Notes: generated from the letters alone by a model not told the origin. Positions 26,885 through 40,037 are shown, counted from the first letter of the stretch. The stretch is DNA of 64,000 bases from Dioscorea cayenensis subsp. rotundata (GCF_009730915.1 NC_052475.1:26845016-26909015); one strand, 5' to 3'. Translations and numbers: made by a program.

Positions 26885-29227
26885 ATGGAACCCTCCACCC
26901 AGTTCCAAACCCTAGATCCTTCATGCCCTCCGCCGCCTCCCGCTCACGAAACCCTAGATTTCCAGTACCCTCCTCCTCCTCCTCCTCCTCCTCCTCATGA
27001 ATCCTTTGATAATCATCAGTACCAAGATGCGAGCCACCTTTCCTCTCAAAACCCTTCGATTACTCATGGATCTGATGCTCGAGCTCAAGCCGATCATGAA
27101 ACCCTAGGTCACGCATCTGGCGAAAACCCTAACCCTACGGAAGCATCGTTGACTGCGCAAAAGCCGGTGGTATCTGAGAATGGGCTCGCTATGACTCACA
27201 GTGGCACTGACAAGGATTGCTCTGGTGGGGAGGAGGAAACTAGCAGTCGCCGCCGCCGGCGGAGCCGTTGGGACCCGCAGCCTGATTCCGAGCAGAACGC
27301 TGATGGCTCTGGTAGTGGTGCCCGGAAGCGGAAGTCCCGGTGGGCTGATGAGGAGCCGAAGCCGGTTGTTCAGCTTCCAGATTTCATGAAGGACTTCACA
27401 GCGGACCTTGACCCTGAGGTACAAGTCTTGAACGCTCGTCTTCTTGAGATCAATAGACTTTTCCAGTCGGGGATGGCCCTCGATGATCGCCCCGAGGGTG
27501 CTCGATCTCCATCTCCTGAGCCTATCTATGATAACATGGGGATTCGCATCAACACTCGCGAATACCGGGCTCGTGAGCGTCTCACAAGAGAACGGCAAGA
27601 AATCATATCTCAGCTCATAAAAAGAAACCCTGCTTTTCGGCCACCCGCAGATTACCGGCCTCCAAAGCTCCAGAAAAAGCTCTATATCCCAATGAAAGAA
27701 TACCCCGGCTACAACTTCATAGGGCTGATTATTGGCCCTAGAGGGAACACCCAGAAACGGATGGAGAAAGAGACTGGTGCCAAGATTGTTATTCGTGGTA
27801 AAGGATCTGTGAAAGAAGGAAGATTGCAGCAGAAGAGGGACTTGAGGCCTGACCCGGCAGAGAATGAGGATTTACATGTGTTGGTTGAGGCTGAGACTCA
27901 GGACGCTTTGGATGCAGCTGCTGGAATGGTGGAGAAGCTGTTAACTCCAGTTGATGAGGTGCTCAACGAGCACAAAAGACAACAGTTGAGGGAGCTTGCA
28001 GCATTGAATGGGACTATCCGGGATGATGAATTCTGTCGGCTCTGTGGCGAACCTGGGCACAGGCAGTTTGCATGTCCAGCTCGAACCACTACTTTTAAAA
28101 GTGATGTACTTTGTAAAATTTGTGGTGATGGGGGCCATCCTACCATCGATTGCCCTGTGAAGGGAACAGGGAAGAAGATGGACGATGAGTACCAGAATTT
28201 CTTGGCGGAGCTTGGTGGATCAATGCCCGAGTCTTTAACTAAACAGAGTTCACCAATGGCTGCTATTGGTTCGGGTTCCTCTGGAACTGGTGTTGGAGCA
28301 TCTGCGTCAAATGGTATCAAGAAAGAGTATGATGAGACTAACTTGTACATTGGTTACTTGCCACCAACTCTAGAGGATGATGGTTTGATCAGACTCTTCT
28401 CATCTTTTGGTGAAATTGTTATGGCTAAGGTCATCAAGGATCGGATCACAGGATTGAGCAAAGGTTATGGGTTTGTCAAGTACTCCAATGTGGAACAGGC
28501 CAATCAGGCCATTGCTGCAATGCATGGATATCATTTGGAAGGCAGGATAATTGCTGTGCGTGTTGCTGGCAAGCCCCCTCAGCCCACTGTGCCCCCAGGT
28601 CCTCCAGCACCCCCACCACCAGCTTATCCCACTCAAGATGCGTCTACTGGTGCCTATCCTTCTCAGCAGTATGTGTCTGGTGGGCCTATCACCACTCCTC
28701 CCCCGCCGCCTCCCGGGAGTTATGTTGGTGCACCGGTTCCTTGGGGACCACCTGTTCCACCTCCATATGCTGCATATCCTCCTCCACCCCCACCTGGTTC
28801 AAGCATGTATACCCCTGTACACCAAGGCCAACCCATGCCTCCTTATGGTTACCAATACCCTCCTCCACCCCCACCTCAGGCTCTTCCTCCTGGTGCCCCT
28901 CAAAGTACTGAAGGGATGCAAACACAGTCACACAGTGGTACTTCTGTCCCACCACCTGTGCCTGGCAGCATGTATGGAAGTTCAGCACCAGGAATTGCAC
29001 CAATTGCTCCTCCTGCATATCCACCCCCTCCTTATGGGTATCAACCCTATTATACTGCTGTCCCTCCACCTGCGCCCTCAGCAAGTGTTGATCCTGTCTC
29101 AAGCTTAGCAAATGCACCATGGGCTTCAAATGCATCAGTGGCATCTCTGCCTCCCCCACCTGCTGAACAAACGACCCCCTCTGGCACTGACACAGAGTAT
29201 GAAAAGTTCATGTCAGAGATCAAGTGA
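26885..29227 (+). CDS. SF1: splicing factor 1 / branch-point-binding protein, plant type with RRM
   Basis: SF1 recognises the intron branch point and, with U2AF, helps define the 3' splice site. The coding region is a single exon of 780 aa. Two Arg-rich RSRW/KSRW motifs (Trp near 128 and 153) resemble U2AF-homology-domain ligand motifs. A helix-hairpin region follows with SPSPEP (about 203-208). The KH-QUA2 RNA-binding domain spans roughly 264-357 ([17 protein letters not shown]). Two CCHC zinc knuckles start near residues 384 ([14 protein letters not shown]) and 410 ([14 protein letters not shown]). An RRM lies at about 485-562 (LYIGYLPP and GYGFVKY as RNP motifs), a feature of plant SF1. 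The C-terminus is proline-rich. I start at 26885 (MEPSTQ). An in-frame ATG at 26759 would add 42 residues that look like leader, and the same frame stays open upstream. No frameshift is seen. Confidence 0.93.
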   Translation: MEPSTQFQTLDPSCPPPPPAHETLDFQYPPPPPPPPPHESFDNHQYQDASHLSSQNPSITHGSDARAQADHETLGHASGENPNPTEASLTAQKPVVSENGLAMTHSGTDKDCSGGEEETSSRRRRRSRWDPQPDSEQNADGSGSGARKRKSRWADEEPKPVVQLPDFMKDFTADLDPEVQVLNARLLEINRLFQSGMALDDRPEGARSPSPEPIYDNMGIRINTREYRARERLTRERQEIISQLIKRNPAFRPPADYRPPKLQKKLYIPMKEYPGYNFIGLIIGPRGNTQKRMEKETGAKIVIRGKGSVKEGRLQQKRDLRPDPAENEDLHVLVEAETQDALDAAAGMVEKLLTPVDEVLNEHKRQQLRELAALNGTIRDDEFCRLCGEPGHRQFACPARTTTFKSDVLCKICGDGGHPTIDCPVKGTGKKMDDEYQNFLAELGGSMPESLTKQSSPMAAIGSGSSGTGVGASASNGIKKEYDETNLYIGYLPPTLEDDGLIRLFSSFGEIVMAKVIKDRITGLSKGYGFVKYSNVEQANQAIAAMHGYHLEGRIIAVRVAGKPPQPTVPPGPPAPPPPAYPTQDASTGAYPSQQYVSGGPITTPPPPPPGSYVGAPVPWGPPVPPPYAAYPPPPPPGSSMYTPVHQGQPMPPYGYQYPPPPPPQALPPGAPQSTEGMQTQSHSGTSVPPPVPGSMYGSSAPGIAPIAPPAYPPPPYGYQPYYTAVPPPAPSASVDPVSSLANAPWASNASVASLPPPPAEQTTPSGTDTEYEKFMSEIK

Positions 29228-32200
29228 CATGCCTATCAGAGGGCTTGCTGTCTCTGCTTTGAAAGTAAGGTTTTCATGCTCATCATTCTTTGAAAATATA
29301 TACTTTTCCTTATCATGTGGCTTAGGTCAGTACACTGTTATTCATATCAGTGGGTGTTTTATTATAGATGCTCTAATGGATTTGGGAACATATAATCTCT
29401 ATTGATATACATTCTCATGAATAATTTCTCTTGATATATAGCTTGGTAGGGAGACATGAAATCTATGTGCCTATAGTTATGACTTATTTATGTTGCGGCG
29501 AGCCTTTTAGAGGTGGCATGTTCTTTGTGCTTAGAAGCTGACATTATCCAAACCTTATTGTCTTTCACAAGCATACATAAAAATATGTTTGATCTAATAA
29601 TTAGTTATACAGTATACTTACTAACATCATGAAGTATATTGACAAAATTAGTTAAGCTTAGTTGATATTCATCACCTTTTGAAATCCATTTCGGCCCTTA
29701 GTTTTGTATTTTTGTATACTGCAGAAATTCAATTTAGCTGGCATGTAGCATAGCACCTTGCCGCAGTTAAGTTTTGTGATAGAAGATATGCATTCATAGG
29801 AAATTTCGCATTACTTATTCGTCATGACTTGGAAATATTTATTACTAACCTGCATTTAACTGGCCTTTTTAATTGCATTAACAAGCTATTTATAGCATTG
29901 TTCATTGAAGAAATAAACCAGGATGTTCTTTAATGTATTTGATGATGCACTGCTGACATAAACTTTTGCCTAATGCTTTTATATTGTTTCAAAGAGTTAA
30001 CGTTTCTCTTTGTGAAGGTCATGAGATATGTGTCAGAAGTTCGGGTGTGTCAGCCTATTTTTGTTTTACAATGCTTGGAAAAGGAAGTATGCTCTATAAT
30101 ACTAATTAGTTTGATCTTTTGAATACTAAATCCATGAACCTTTGTTGTACCAGTGACAGTTTTGGAACTGAGAGCAATGAACACATTGAGGACCAGTCTA
30201 CTCACATTTAATCAATTAATAACTGTAACTCAAACCTTAATTATTATTCTTTACTAGTCTAAATTTTCTATGTTAGATCAGCATGGAGATTTTATGACAG
30301 GTAGGCTGTATATTTCATGGAAATATGAATTCCTCATTTGAAATGTGGCCTTCAATGTGGTCTGCATTAGCGGGTGGATACTTTTGACTGGTATCTCCTG
30401 AAGATTGAACTACTTGTTCTAGTTTTTTCTCTTTGTCCTAATAAATGGTTGCAATTATTATTATTTTGACCATTTTCCCAATTTATGTAAGCATTTATTG
30501 ACATAAGTTCTGGTGATGATTGGACTTTTCTTCGCAGGCTTGAGGTTTTATGGAGATATAATCAACCTGATTTATTTGCTCTTGCTTGGCTTCAACCAGT
30601 TGGAAGTTTGGGACTCACATCTTTAACCTTGCTGTGCAGCTAATATCATTGCAGAGGCTGCTGGTCCCAAAAGCTTATTGTTTTCTGTATCATCAGGCAA
30701 AATTACTTGTTGGGTTTATCTGTTTCTTAACAATTCCTTTTGCTGGCAGATCCATATTTCTTTTGGTCTACAGGTGTACTCTACTTCAGTTCAGCGAAGA
30801 CGTTATATGCTTCTTAATCTGTTCTAGTCTGAAACTGTTCACTACTGCTAATGATTTATGATGTGCTTCCTGATGGATAAACTATGCATTTGATTTGTGG
30901 CTAAGCTATATCCTAACCTGTTGATATGATTTCATTGGTAACATTTACTTTTCTGTGGTTTGTTTTGGTTATCACTTCTGGAGCTGGTTGGTGATCTTCC
31001 GTTGTCAACTTCCATGCAAGCTTTTGCCTTCTGTAAGTGAGGCAGTTTGGTTCAACTTTTACTTTTGTTTGTAGGTAAGATGTTGATGCTTCGGATTTCA
31101 GGTTGCTTGTGCTGTATTACCAACACGGATAATGGTTGTGTTTTGATTTTTTTACACTGACAAATTGCTATTATTTTCTAGTTCTTTTCACGGTTTCCAA
31201 CTTAGGTATTAAATATGTTAATTTGTTGATTTGGGTGGCTACCAAGTCTCGTGAATCTTTTGCTGACCTTTTCTATCCCTTGCTGGAGTCTAACCCACTG
31301 GTACAGGATCTGCCTTCTGCTTATGCATACTTGGTATTCTAGCAGACTACGCTAGTAAAATTTTGTAGCTTTTCTAGTATTGAGTTTCATCAACTCCTTG
31401 TGACACAACTTGATTTTACTTCTGGAATGTTTTACATAATTGTGACAAAGGAAAGATTTTGTTGCTCTTTATGATGGGTAGGTTGGTAATGCGGGTTACT
31501 TTTAGCATAAGGCTACTGTCAGTGTAATGACTTTCTATAGCTTTTTGATGTTTCTTTTTTTCTTACCCTTTTTTTTTTAATGTTTTCTGGAAGCTTCCGT
31601 CTTCGATCCCATTGGCATATGATCCAAGTACTTCTAACATTATGTATTTGCCAATGTAAAAAATAGCTAATATCTACTAACATATTATCAAGGTTCAACA
31701 GGAAATTCTTCTTTTCTCTTCTTTCTTGACCTTTTGAATTTATTTATTTAGAGGTAGCCGGGCAGACAAGGTTCATTCATCATGAGATCTTGGTATAGGT
31801 AGATGTACATTTAATCATGACACTGAGCTCACTGGCGAGCAGTCTTATTTCATGTGTTGCTGCCCGTTTATTCCACATAATGGTAATTGTTTACATAACT
31901 ATTATTTCACCAGATTTGGTGCTACTAATGCCAGCAGATTTTAATTTCCGATGCAGGATAACACCAACAGGGAAAGAATCTCTTTGAACCTGTTCATGTC
32001 GTATGGAGCATAACAAATTTTCATTGTTCCGTGCTTTTTTTATTTTTGTGAACTCTGATTTATGATTTTGACTGTTTGAACTGCCCGGGAGTGAGGGGAG
32101 TGTTTCATTCTTTGTTGAACTGTTTGAACTGTTTCATCTCTATGAAGTTTTGAGGCCTTTTTGCAGGTAGTTCAAGTGAAGTATATATCGTGGTTCTAGT

Positions 32201-34035
32201 GTTGAATTTATGGCCTGTCTTATTGACATCCACCCTATAAATCTTGGGGGTTTATGCTTTAGGGCTGTAGCTGCCGCTATGGTTCCTAGATAGATGCTGG
32301 TCAGAAAAGCCTATAGGTACCAATGTAATTTTGGGTTTACAACTGACTGGAAGGTCTAGGGTGTTGGTCTTGAAGTTTTTTACGTTGGACACAGTTTCAT
32401 ACCGAAAATGGCCCCATGTGATTTCTATTTTAACCCATTATTAGATCACTCCTATTTTAACCTTATTTGGTTCAGCTGTTTGCCAAAACATGCCCCACAT
32501 ATGTTTGTTTTCCTTGGTTTGACCGCACCATTCTGAATTGACAGTTGCAAACTCTGAATTTTAGGATTGTTCAGAGAATGTTTTTCCTGAAGTGTATTAT
32601 TAGTTGATCAACAGAAAATGTGAAATAGCAATGCTAGGTTATTTCCTGGACTTTTTTATTTTTATAGGTGTCTTAGGATGATTCTTCCGCTGATGATCTT
32701 GTGTGTGTGTGTATTTCTTTATTTTGTAACGCTTACGAAGTGTTGCTTACGCATTGTGGTGGCAATTTCACATGCAACTTGAAGTTTTGCTAACTGCTCA
32801 CAGTTGATTGATCTCTTGAAGCTCAGGGGTGGTACATGAGAAACAAATATGTGCTCCCAAAAGTTTGATTCTGGGAAAGATTGCCGGTCTTTTTCTGAAG
32901 GCGAACTCCATTTGCGCAATGCTAAGCTATTCTTAGTTTAATGTCAAACAGTTAAATGAGGGATTCTAGCTTTGATTTTGTACTGTTGTGTGAAAGGTGT
33001 TGGAAATGCAAATGTAAATTTGCCAAATACATATTGCCAGGAACACCACTGGATCTGGAAAGAACTGGAGGCGGTTTGGGAACATGTTCTCTATATTTTT
33101 GCTAGTTGTTTACTCCTCTCAAATGGAACCTTGTCCCACCCCATTTTATTTTTGTTGTCTTGCCGTGCATGAACAAATGTTTTTGCCACTTGAGGTGGCA
33201 TTTTGCTCCGAAACATGTCTTGCAGTTGTTGTCTCAATTGCGTAGGAGCAAGCAGCTTTTTTTATCATGATAGTTCTTCCGTTACAGCATATGATTAAAC
33301 GAGGGTAAACTTTTTGGATACAACATCATCTTTTCATAATTATAACCTTAAATCTCATAGTGTTTTTGGTAAAGTTTTTTATGAACAAAATATTAGTAAG
33401 TACACAATAGACTTGACCTGATTCAGAATACTGACGTTGTTTTCTTGCATTAAAGATCTTTGAGTGACTAATAATTTCGCCAGTTGGCATTAATGTCAAT
33501 TAAATAATCAGTTTGATTTTACTGTAAATTATTGTAAATTTCAACGGAAGAACGGATCCTATCATGTTGTAAAAACTAAAAAGTCATTGATTTATTGGTT
33601 GCTAAACCCAATTTATCATGCTATTATAAGCAGTATGCTCACATCTGGAAGATGGCAAAAAACTGAAAAAGTAAGAAACATGTACTTTAACAAAGTTGCC
33701 AACCCTATTAATTAAAACTTTCTTGTTTTCCATTGCAACAAATTAGATCTCACCCACTACCATCCTTGCCCTGCTGTTTATATGCCCCAGCTCTCTCTCT
33801 CTCTCTCTACTACATTGGAAAACATTAATAACTCACAACCCACAACAAACCAACCCCACAATAAATAGAGCCCTTTCAGTCGCTTTATATGCTCCAATCT
33901 CTGTTCATGATGTGCATGGAGATTGCTTTGAATATGCACTTATGTTGCCTGACAAAATGCACCAGCAACAACTAATGAACTTCACCCATCAATGTCTTCC
34001 TGAGTTGCTGCTTCTTGTGACTTTGAGCTTCTGAG
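29228..34035. other. downstream region of SF1 and promoter of the next gene, no coding exon recognised
   Basis: T-rich plus-strand sequence with an intron-like look. A donor-like site (AAAG/gtaagg-type) about 35 bases after the SF1 stop and a strong acceptor ending near 30538 (cttcgcag) suggest an intron in the 3' UTR. No protein-coding exon is recognised. A (CT)n tract occurs at about 33791-33807 and a TATA-like aataaatag near 33860, both plausible leader or promoter parts of the gene starting at 34036. Confidence 0.4.
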
Positions 34036-37000
34036 ATGGGTTCTCTGAAGTTCCCCAAGCTTCTTCTTCACCTTTGTGTGGTGATAATGACTCTGCTTCC
34101 AGTGCTCTACTATGTTGAATCTGTTGTTTATGTTCATTTTGATCAAGTGCCTCCTGAAAAATCAAGGTTCAGCACTGCGGTTTTTAGATATTCTGTTATT
34201 AACCACCATAAACAGAGGCTCTGCAAGGGTCTTGGATGTTCATTTTATTGTGAGGTAAGGAATGCTTCAATGTGCTTCTTTTGAGCATGTTGTGTTATGG
34301 ATACAATGATTTTGTAAGTAGTGTGAGTGTTAGTACAGTTCAATATGTGATCTAATTATCTTGACCATCTGAAATAGAGAGTAGAAATCTATAAATGTTG
34401 AGCCAGTTCCCTCGTTTTTTTTTCTTTCTTTCTTTCTTTTTTTAAGTTGATGATTATGATCATTGATTCAATCAAATGCTAATCAGAATTTTCAGATATT
34501 TTATATGATTGTTGAAAGTCCTGTAATTCGGAGTCTTTGTTTGTCAAACTTTATATTCACATTTTCTATTAATTGAAACAGCTTGATGGCAATCCCTTAA
34601 AGTCTTGCTCTAGGGATGAAATGGTATTCAAGAATTTAACTGTTAACCATGGCCATAATTTCTTTCTGAATGTTTCAACCTCCAGTGGGGAAAAGGAATT
34701 CATCTTCTTATTATTGGTACATTGGTAAGTTCTTCGGCATTTCCAGAAAGCTATTTCTTAATATTCCTTATTTCAACGGTGACATTTATATATGTATTCG
34801 TCTCATAGATACAATACCGCCTACTGCAACAATTACTAGTGAAACAACATACACAAATTCGGCCGATATTTCGATTGGAATAAAATTTAGCGAAGCTTGC
34901 ACTGGTCGAGGGGGCTTCAAGTGCTCAAATGCTTCAAACTGTGATGTGAGTCAAAATTTCATACTTATCTTGCAGCACATAATACTGCGCTATTGCCGAA
35001 TTTTTATCTGATGTTTAAACACGCATCTTGTAATGTTGTTCTGTTGGAACACAATTTTGTATCAAATGATAAAGTATCATCCAGAGAGAAAGAATAACAT
35101 AAAATGATTAAAGGTATCTTGAAAATTATCAACAAAACAAATATTTTGACAAAAAAGCTTCAAATCCTGATGATGAAGTCTTTTTTTTTTCGACTAACAC
35201 GACTAATATTTGTTATAGATTATGGTCAATGGACCAGCCGATATAGATCCGTCAACCTTGCAGACTGTTAAACCTGGTGTGGAATACAGGTTAGGCATCA
35301 AGTTCTCTCCAGAGGAAACATTTGGTCGCATTGTAATAAAAATGGGTGAAAGTTTTTGTACTGATGAAGCTGGCAACCTATTTACTAGATCAAATAATTC
35401 AACGCTTATTCTTCATTTAGGTATGTAATTGATGGTCCTTTTATTAAAAAACATTATATTTTCCTCTCAACTATGCTCAGAAAAAAAAATGCTAATTTTC
35501 TATGATTCAGATAGAAGTTTGGTGCACGTTGATTTAAGAACATTGATCCCAACATATGTCTTGGAGATGGAGAAAGGGCCAAGGACTGTTCTTGCCACCA
35601 ATAAAATGAACAAGATGAAGTTCTTTGTGGTCTTCAGTGTTCCACTTGCAAATTCAACCAATGATGTGCTAAATGCTCTGGATGTAAATTCAGGATACTT
35701 TGTGCCAATTTCCACTGTTGGTCACACTAATCGCAAATTTGTTTTCGAAGTAAGTAGTCAACCTAGTTTCTTTTCTTGAACAAGAATTTACTTGACAGTC
35801 ATCTTTCTCTACTTATTAGCAAAAAGTATATTAAAGTACAGATGGCAAAATTTTCTTTGAGAATCTTAATATCAAACTTGTTCAATTATAGTTCCTCATT
35901 GGTGCAAGATTGATTAGAATTACAACTGCTGTATATGACTCTTAGTTCTATATTGCCATTGCAGCTGAGAGATCTTTCTGAGACTGATATTGTTACTGTG
36001 AAGCTTCGGTCAGATACTCTTATTAGTAGGAGTGGGAATTCTGTCTCTCCTGTTATGCCTGTCGTGTTCTTATATGGTACTCATTCTCCTGCCTCCTCAG
36101 CTGCCATTGATCTTTGTTATTTAAGGTGTATTTGGATTGAGGACAAATAGTGAAAAGAAAAGAATGAAAAATGGTGAGAAAAGAAGAGAAGGAAAATTTT
36201 ATCTGTTGATATTGTTCTTTCATTTTCCTATACATTTTATATTTATCATTTAACTTAACAAAAGAGAACAACTTTTCTCTCTTGATTTTCCCTCAATCCA
36301 GACACACTTTGTTTTCCAATGTGCAGTATGAATCACAAGGTATATATTGGATTGATTTTTGGCATTATTTTGCAGATGCAACAAGGCCTAGCATAATGCT
36401 GAGTACAAGTTCCCCGAGAGTCACAAAGGAGGCCGGTTTTAATGTAATAGTTGAATTCACAAAGCCGGTGTTTAATTTTGATACCTCGAGCATTGAGGTT
36501 GAGGGAGGGACAGTTTCAAGGCAGGTGCATATGCAATCACTTGAAATTCCCTATGTTTATCAAACTCTATTGTCAGCAAAATTAGATTTTCTACAAGAGG
36601 ATCAATGATGTTTTAATATGTGCATGGACTGGATATTTATTAGAGACGAAATTAGGTGAAAATTTTTTTGACTGAATCTTTTGATGAGAACAATTAAATT
36701 TTTTTTTTTTTACCTCATTATTTGGCTTTATGCATTCCTGATTTTCTGTTTCTGATTTGCAGATTCAAAGAGCTCTCAAAGGCTCTATACTCAGTAACAA
36801 TAGAAGCAGCATCAGATAATGTGGTCACTGTGTTTGTTCCTGAAGGCAAAGTGAATGATGTTGCTGGGAATCAAAATCTGCCTTCCATGCAACTTGAAGT
36901 GAGACATTGTAAAATTCTTCTCTTTCTTTCACTTTTCATTTTAACAAATTTATTATATTAGTAAATATTTATTCTTAATTCTTCGAAATACCATTCATGC

Positions 37001-39502
37001 ATTTCAAGTGCATACTGTTGTAGTCAATGCCATTCGACATGTTTGTGTACTTAAGTTTTTCAGCTTCACGGTATTTTTAAAATGTTTATAATACTATTCT
37101 CATTCGATGTTTTTAATGTAGATCTAGTGCCTGCAATATCGGTATCACTTCACTCCTTTATAACATCCAGTTTGATTGCTACCTCATTGGTTTCTGCTAT
37201 TCTCACTCTTTCCTCGGTGAGTCTAACAGCAACAAATGCTGTAACCAATGGGCATGCTGATACATTTATCACTCAGCCATCAAGAAATCTACTGGTGAGA
37301 GCTACTTTTTGTCAAAGATTCTCAAATTGAATTCTCTCTCAGTTAACGATGAATAAACCTGAATATGGTTTTTGGTCGAAATCTAAACAAAAATTTTCGA
37401 TACAACTCTCAGGGAATGGTTGGACATTTGCAAGTATTTGCGTTGTCAAATTGGTATTCAGTGAGCCTCCCAGCCGAATATTCAGATATGACAAGGGGTC
37501 TCTGGTGGCTTATACCCCGAGAAAGGCTTCCATGGAATAAGGATACATTGCCGATTTGGTCAAACCATTCACAATTTGAAGGTTCTGCTGATCACTTAGA
37601 GAAAAACGCAAGAGACTATATCAGTAAAGAGGAAAGACGACTTTTTTCATATGTACACAGCTCAGAATATAGATTTTCATCAACACCGCCTTTAGTTCGT
37701 CAATCACATGATGATGCGGTGGAAAGGATTAGATTCGCGAAATATGGAAATGTGCATCAATCCGATCTTGTGCAGAAGGATATCAGATCAAAGTTGGGTG
37801 TTCTTTCTGGGCAGCAAAATTCAGACATTGCAAGTGTTGCTTCTGTGCCACCATTGAGTTCAGAAGAATATTTCATTTATTTCTTGGTAAGAATCTGATT
37901 ATATTTGCCTTTTTATTTTCATTTGTATATTCATCTTAACTGTTCCATATATATATTGAATACAGAGAGGAGAACCTTTATCTGCTGCAAATGTTGTAAA
38001 AAAGCTGGAGAACTATGAAGGGTAGGCTGCACTAATATATATATATATATATATATATCTGTATGTATCATCAATACAATTTAAAAATACTCTCGTCAGT
38101 TATTCTGTTTTCTGAAAGTTATCATATAGATGGCAGGATTTGGAGATGAACTTGTTCTGGCTCGGCGTCGCAGTTATTGGTTTGATTGTAATGCATTCCC
38201 TTATACTTCTGTTTCTAAGATGGAGAACTGGAAAATCGGTTCACGGATCACTGGCTATTCCACGGTTTGAGTTGTTCCTAGTGATTTTTATGCTTCCATG
38301 CATTGGCCAGTCATCGGCTTTCATCATCAGAGGTACAGTATTTTTGTATAAAGATCACCCTTTTTTGTGCAGTAACCTCTTGCTTAAATATTGAATTCTT
38401 GATCTCAGGTAACACGAATGCTGGAATTGCGATTGGTGCCTTGCTGCTATCTGTTCCTGCTGCATTTATCTTATCGACATTCTTGTTCCTTGTGATCACA
38501 GTGTTCACGTCCAATTTTTTCGAGTACAGAGAAGTTAGGACACTTGATACAAGTCATTCATACTGCAACAAGTTCTCCAACTTTCTCAGCAGAGACACAA
38601 TAGGAAGGTGGTTTCCCACTGAAGGAAGGTCATCATCATTACTACTGAGATTTGGAATTCTCTTTGAAGATAGAAAAGGGCCTCCGAAATTTTTATCAGT
38701 AGGCACTGGAAGGATGAGAGAATTAAGCCCAGATTCATCCAGCGAAGAAGCCACCTCTTGGGAGAGATTGTTAGGATGTGCGAGGTCAGCCTACATTATC
38801 ATCGATCTTTTACGCAGAGTAGGTATAGGAATCCTTGCAGGAGTTTATTCTTCGCCTTCTGAGAGTCAGTGTGCTATAGCTTTCACCCTTACTGTCGTGC
38901 AGTTTCTCTATCTCTGCACCGTAAAACCATATATCAGGGCAGGTGTTCATTTGGTGGAGAATGTGTCACTGGTATGTGAATCAGTGTTATTCGGGCTATT
39001 GTTTTGCAGCAATGGAAGAGAGGTGCTGTGGTACAAGGATCAGAGAATCATCGGTCTTGTCATGCTTGTTCTTCTTTTCATCAGCTTTGTTTCTCAGCTT
39101 ATGAATGAGTGGTATGCTTTGATGAAGTGCATTTTGAGGCATCCTCAGACTCAAATGCCGTCTTACAAGGCAGGACCGATATCAGTTGGCAAAAGACTTG
39201 TTCTACCTTTGCTTCCGAGAAGGTATTGGAGCAGACTCATGCCGGGTTTCTCTGAACCTACCAGCGGTTTTGTTCCTGTTGTACCACCTGAACCAGAGAT
39301 TGAATTAAAAAACACAAGTTTGAAAGCCAAGCAGCCATCGTTTCATTCGATAGGAAATGATGAACTGAAATCAGACCCAAAGAATGATATAAAGAAACTG
39401 CGGGAGTTAGCAAGGGCGAGCTTCTCAGGTAAACTTTGGAATACTGAGGAGGGAAGCTGCAGTTATGCGCCACGAGAGCAGCGTCGACCTGATGAAACAT
39501 AG
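34036..39502 (+). CDS. large multi-pass membrane protein with Ig-like ectodomain, conserved plant family of unknown function; one frameshift in exon 2
   Basis: Thirteen inferred exons: 34036-34254, 34582-34724, 34809-34945, 35219-35420, 35511-35749, 35965-36076, 36376-36520, 36763-36908, 37122-37294, 37413-37886, 37966-38021, 38130-38332, 38409-39502. Corrected length is 1113 aa. The N-terminus has a hydrophobic signal or anchor (about 5-30). The ectodomain carries beta-rich segments resembling bacterial Ig-like repeats, for example DTIPPTATITSE near 120 and DATRPSIMLSTSSP near 350, each followed by an I.F.E/V.F.KP strand pattern. Hydrophobic stretches lie near 450-485, 690-711, 728-748, 754-782, 876-898, 904-921, 932-952 and 962-983, so roughly seven or eight membrane passes and a cytosolic tail. 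Exon 2 contains one extra base (34687-34694). Exon 7 appears to use a GC donor (36521). I recognise the family as conserved in plants but not its function; a TRP/FLC-like channel topology is only a resemblance. Confidence 0.72.
36125..36307. mobile_element. MITE-like insertion in intron 6 of the membrane protein gene
   Basis: The left end ggtgtatttggattgagga and the inverted right end (complement of cctcaatccagacacac) form an imperfect terminal inverted repeat of about 17-20 bp around a 180-bp AT-rich core. GTGTTTGGATTGAGG-like ends recall Tourist/hAT-type plant MITEs. Target duplication is not clear, so the superfamily is open. Confidence 0.5.
38034..38058. repeat. (AT)n microsatellite in an intron
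   Basis: About 12 AT units directly after the 38021 donor, inside the intron between exons 11 and 12 of the membrane protein gene. Confidence 0.85.
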
Positions 39503-39955
39503 ATGGCTTAGTCTGCATAAACTGTTAAGGAACTCAAACACTGCTGTATATATTGTTTGATTTCAACCTTTTACATTGTAGCAATATGACCCCAGTAATT
39601 TGAACAGTGACTGCAGTTAAATCTCAATGTTACTGATTTGCCTGCTGTATTTGAACACAAAACACACTCAATCAAATACTGAAGTTAAACAACAGAGATT
39701 AAAAAAGTGTTTGAGTTTAAAAAAGAAAGTTATAATTCTCATGGATTGTCATTGGTAACAGCATCGGACCACCACTCAGACCTGGATTTTTCATGATTTA
39801 AGTGTCCAGCCAAAGATCTGGTGGTGTACCAGCCACAAGATTCTGAATTTATCCATGTCAGCTAAAATATAGTGGTGTAGAAGAGAAGATCTGGATTCTC
39901 TATGCCACATGGCATGACACGAGCTGCTCAAGAGCCAACCCTCCTATCTCTCAAA

Positions 39956-39962
39956 GATAAGG
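39956..39962 (+). promoter_or_regulatory. I-box (GATAAGG) upstream of Lhca2
   Basis: GATAAGG lies about 75 bases before the Lhca2 start codon. GATA/I-box elements are typical of light-regulated LHC promoters. A nearby ctatctc is a partial element in the reverse orientation, and agccaacc lies just upstream. The assignment rests on motif and position only, and the element could fall inside the leader. Confidence 0.4.
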
Positions 39963-40037
39963 CCCCTCTTCCATCCATTAAACAGACACCTCCTATCATG
40001 CTCCACACCATCATCAGCAGAAGGAGGAATTCTCAGA

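Noticed and set aside
28551-29108. Long Leu/Pro/His-rich frames on both strands over the SF1 C-terminus
   Set aside because: They are out-of-frame readings of the proline-rich SF1 tail.
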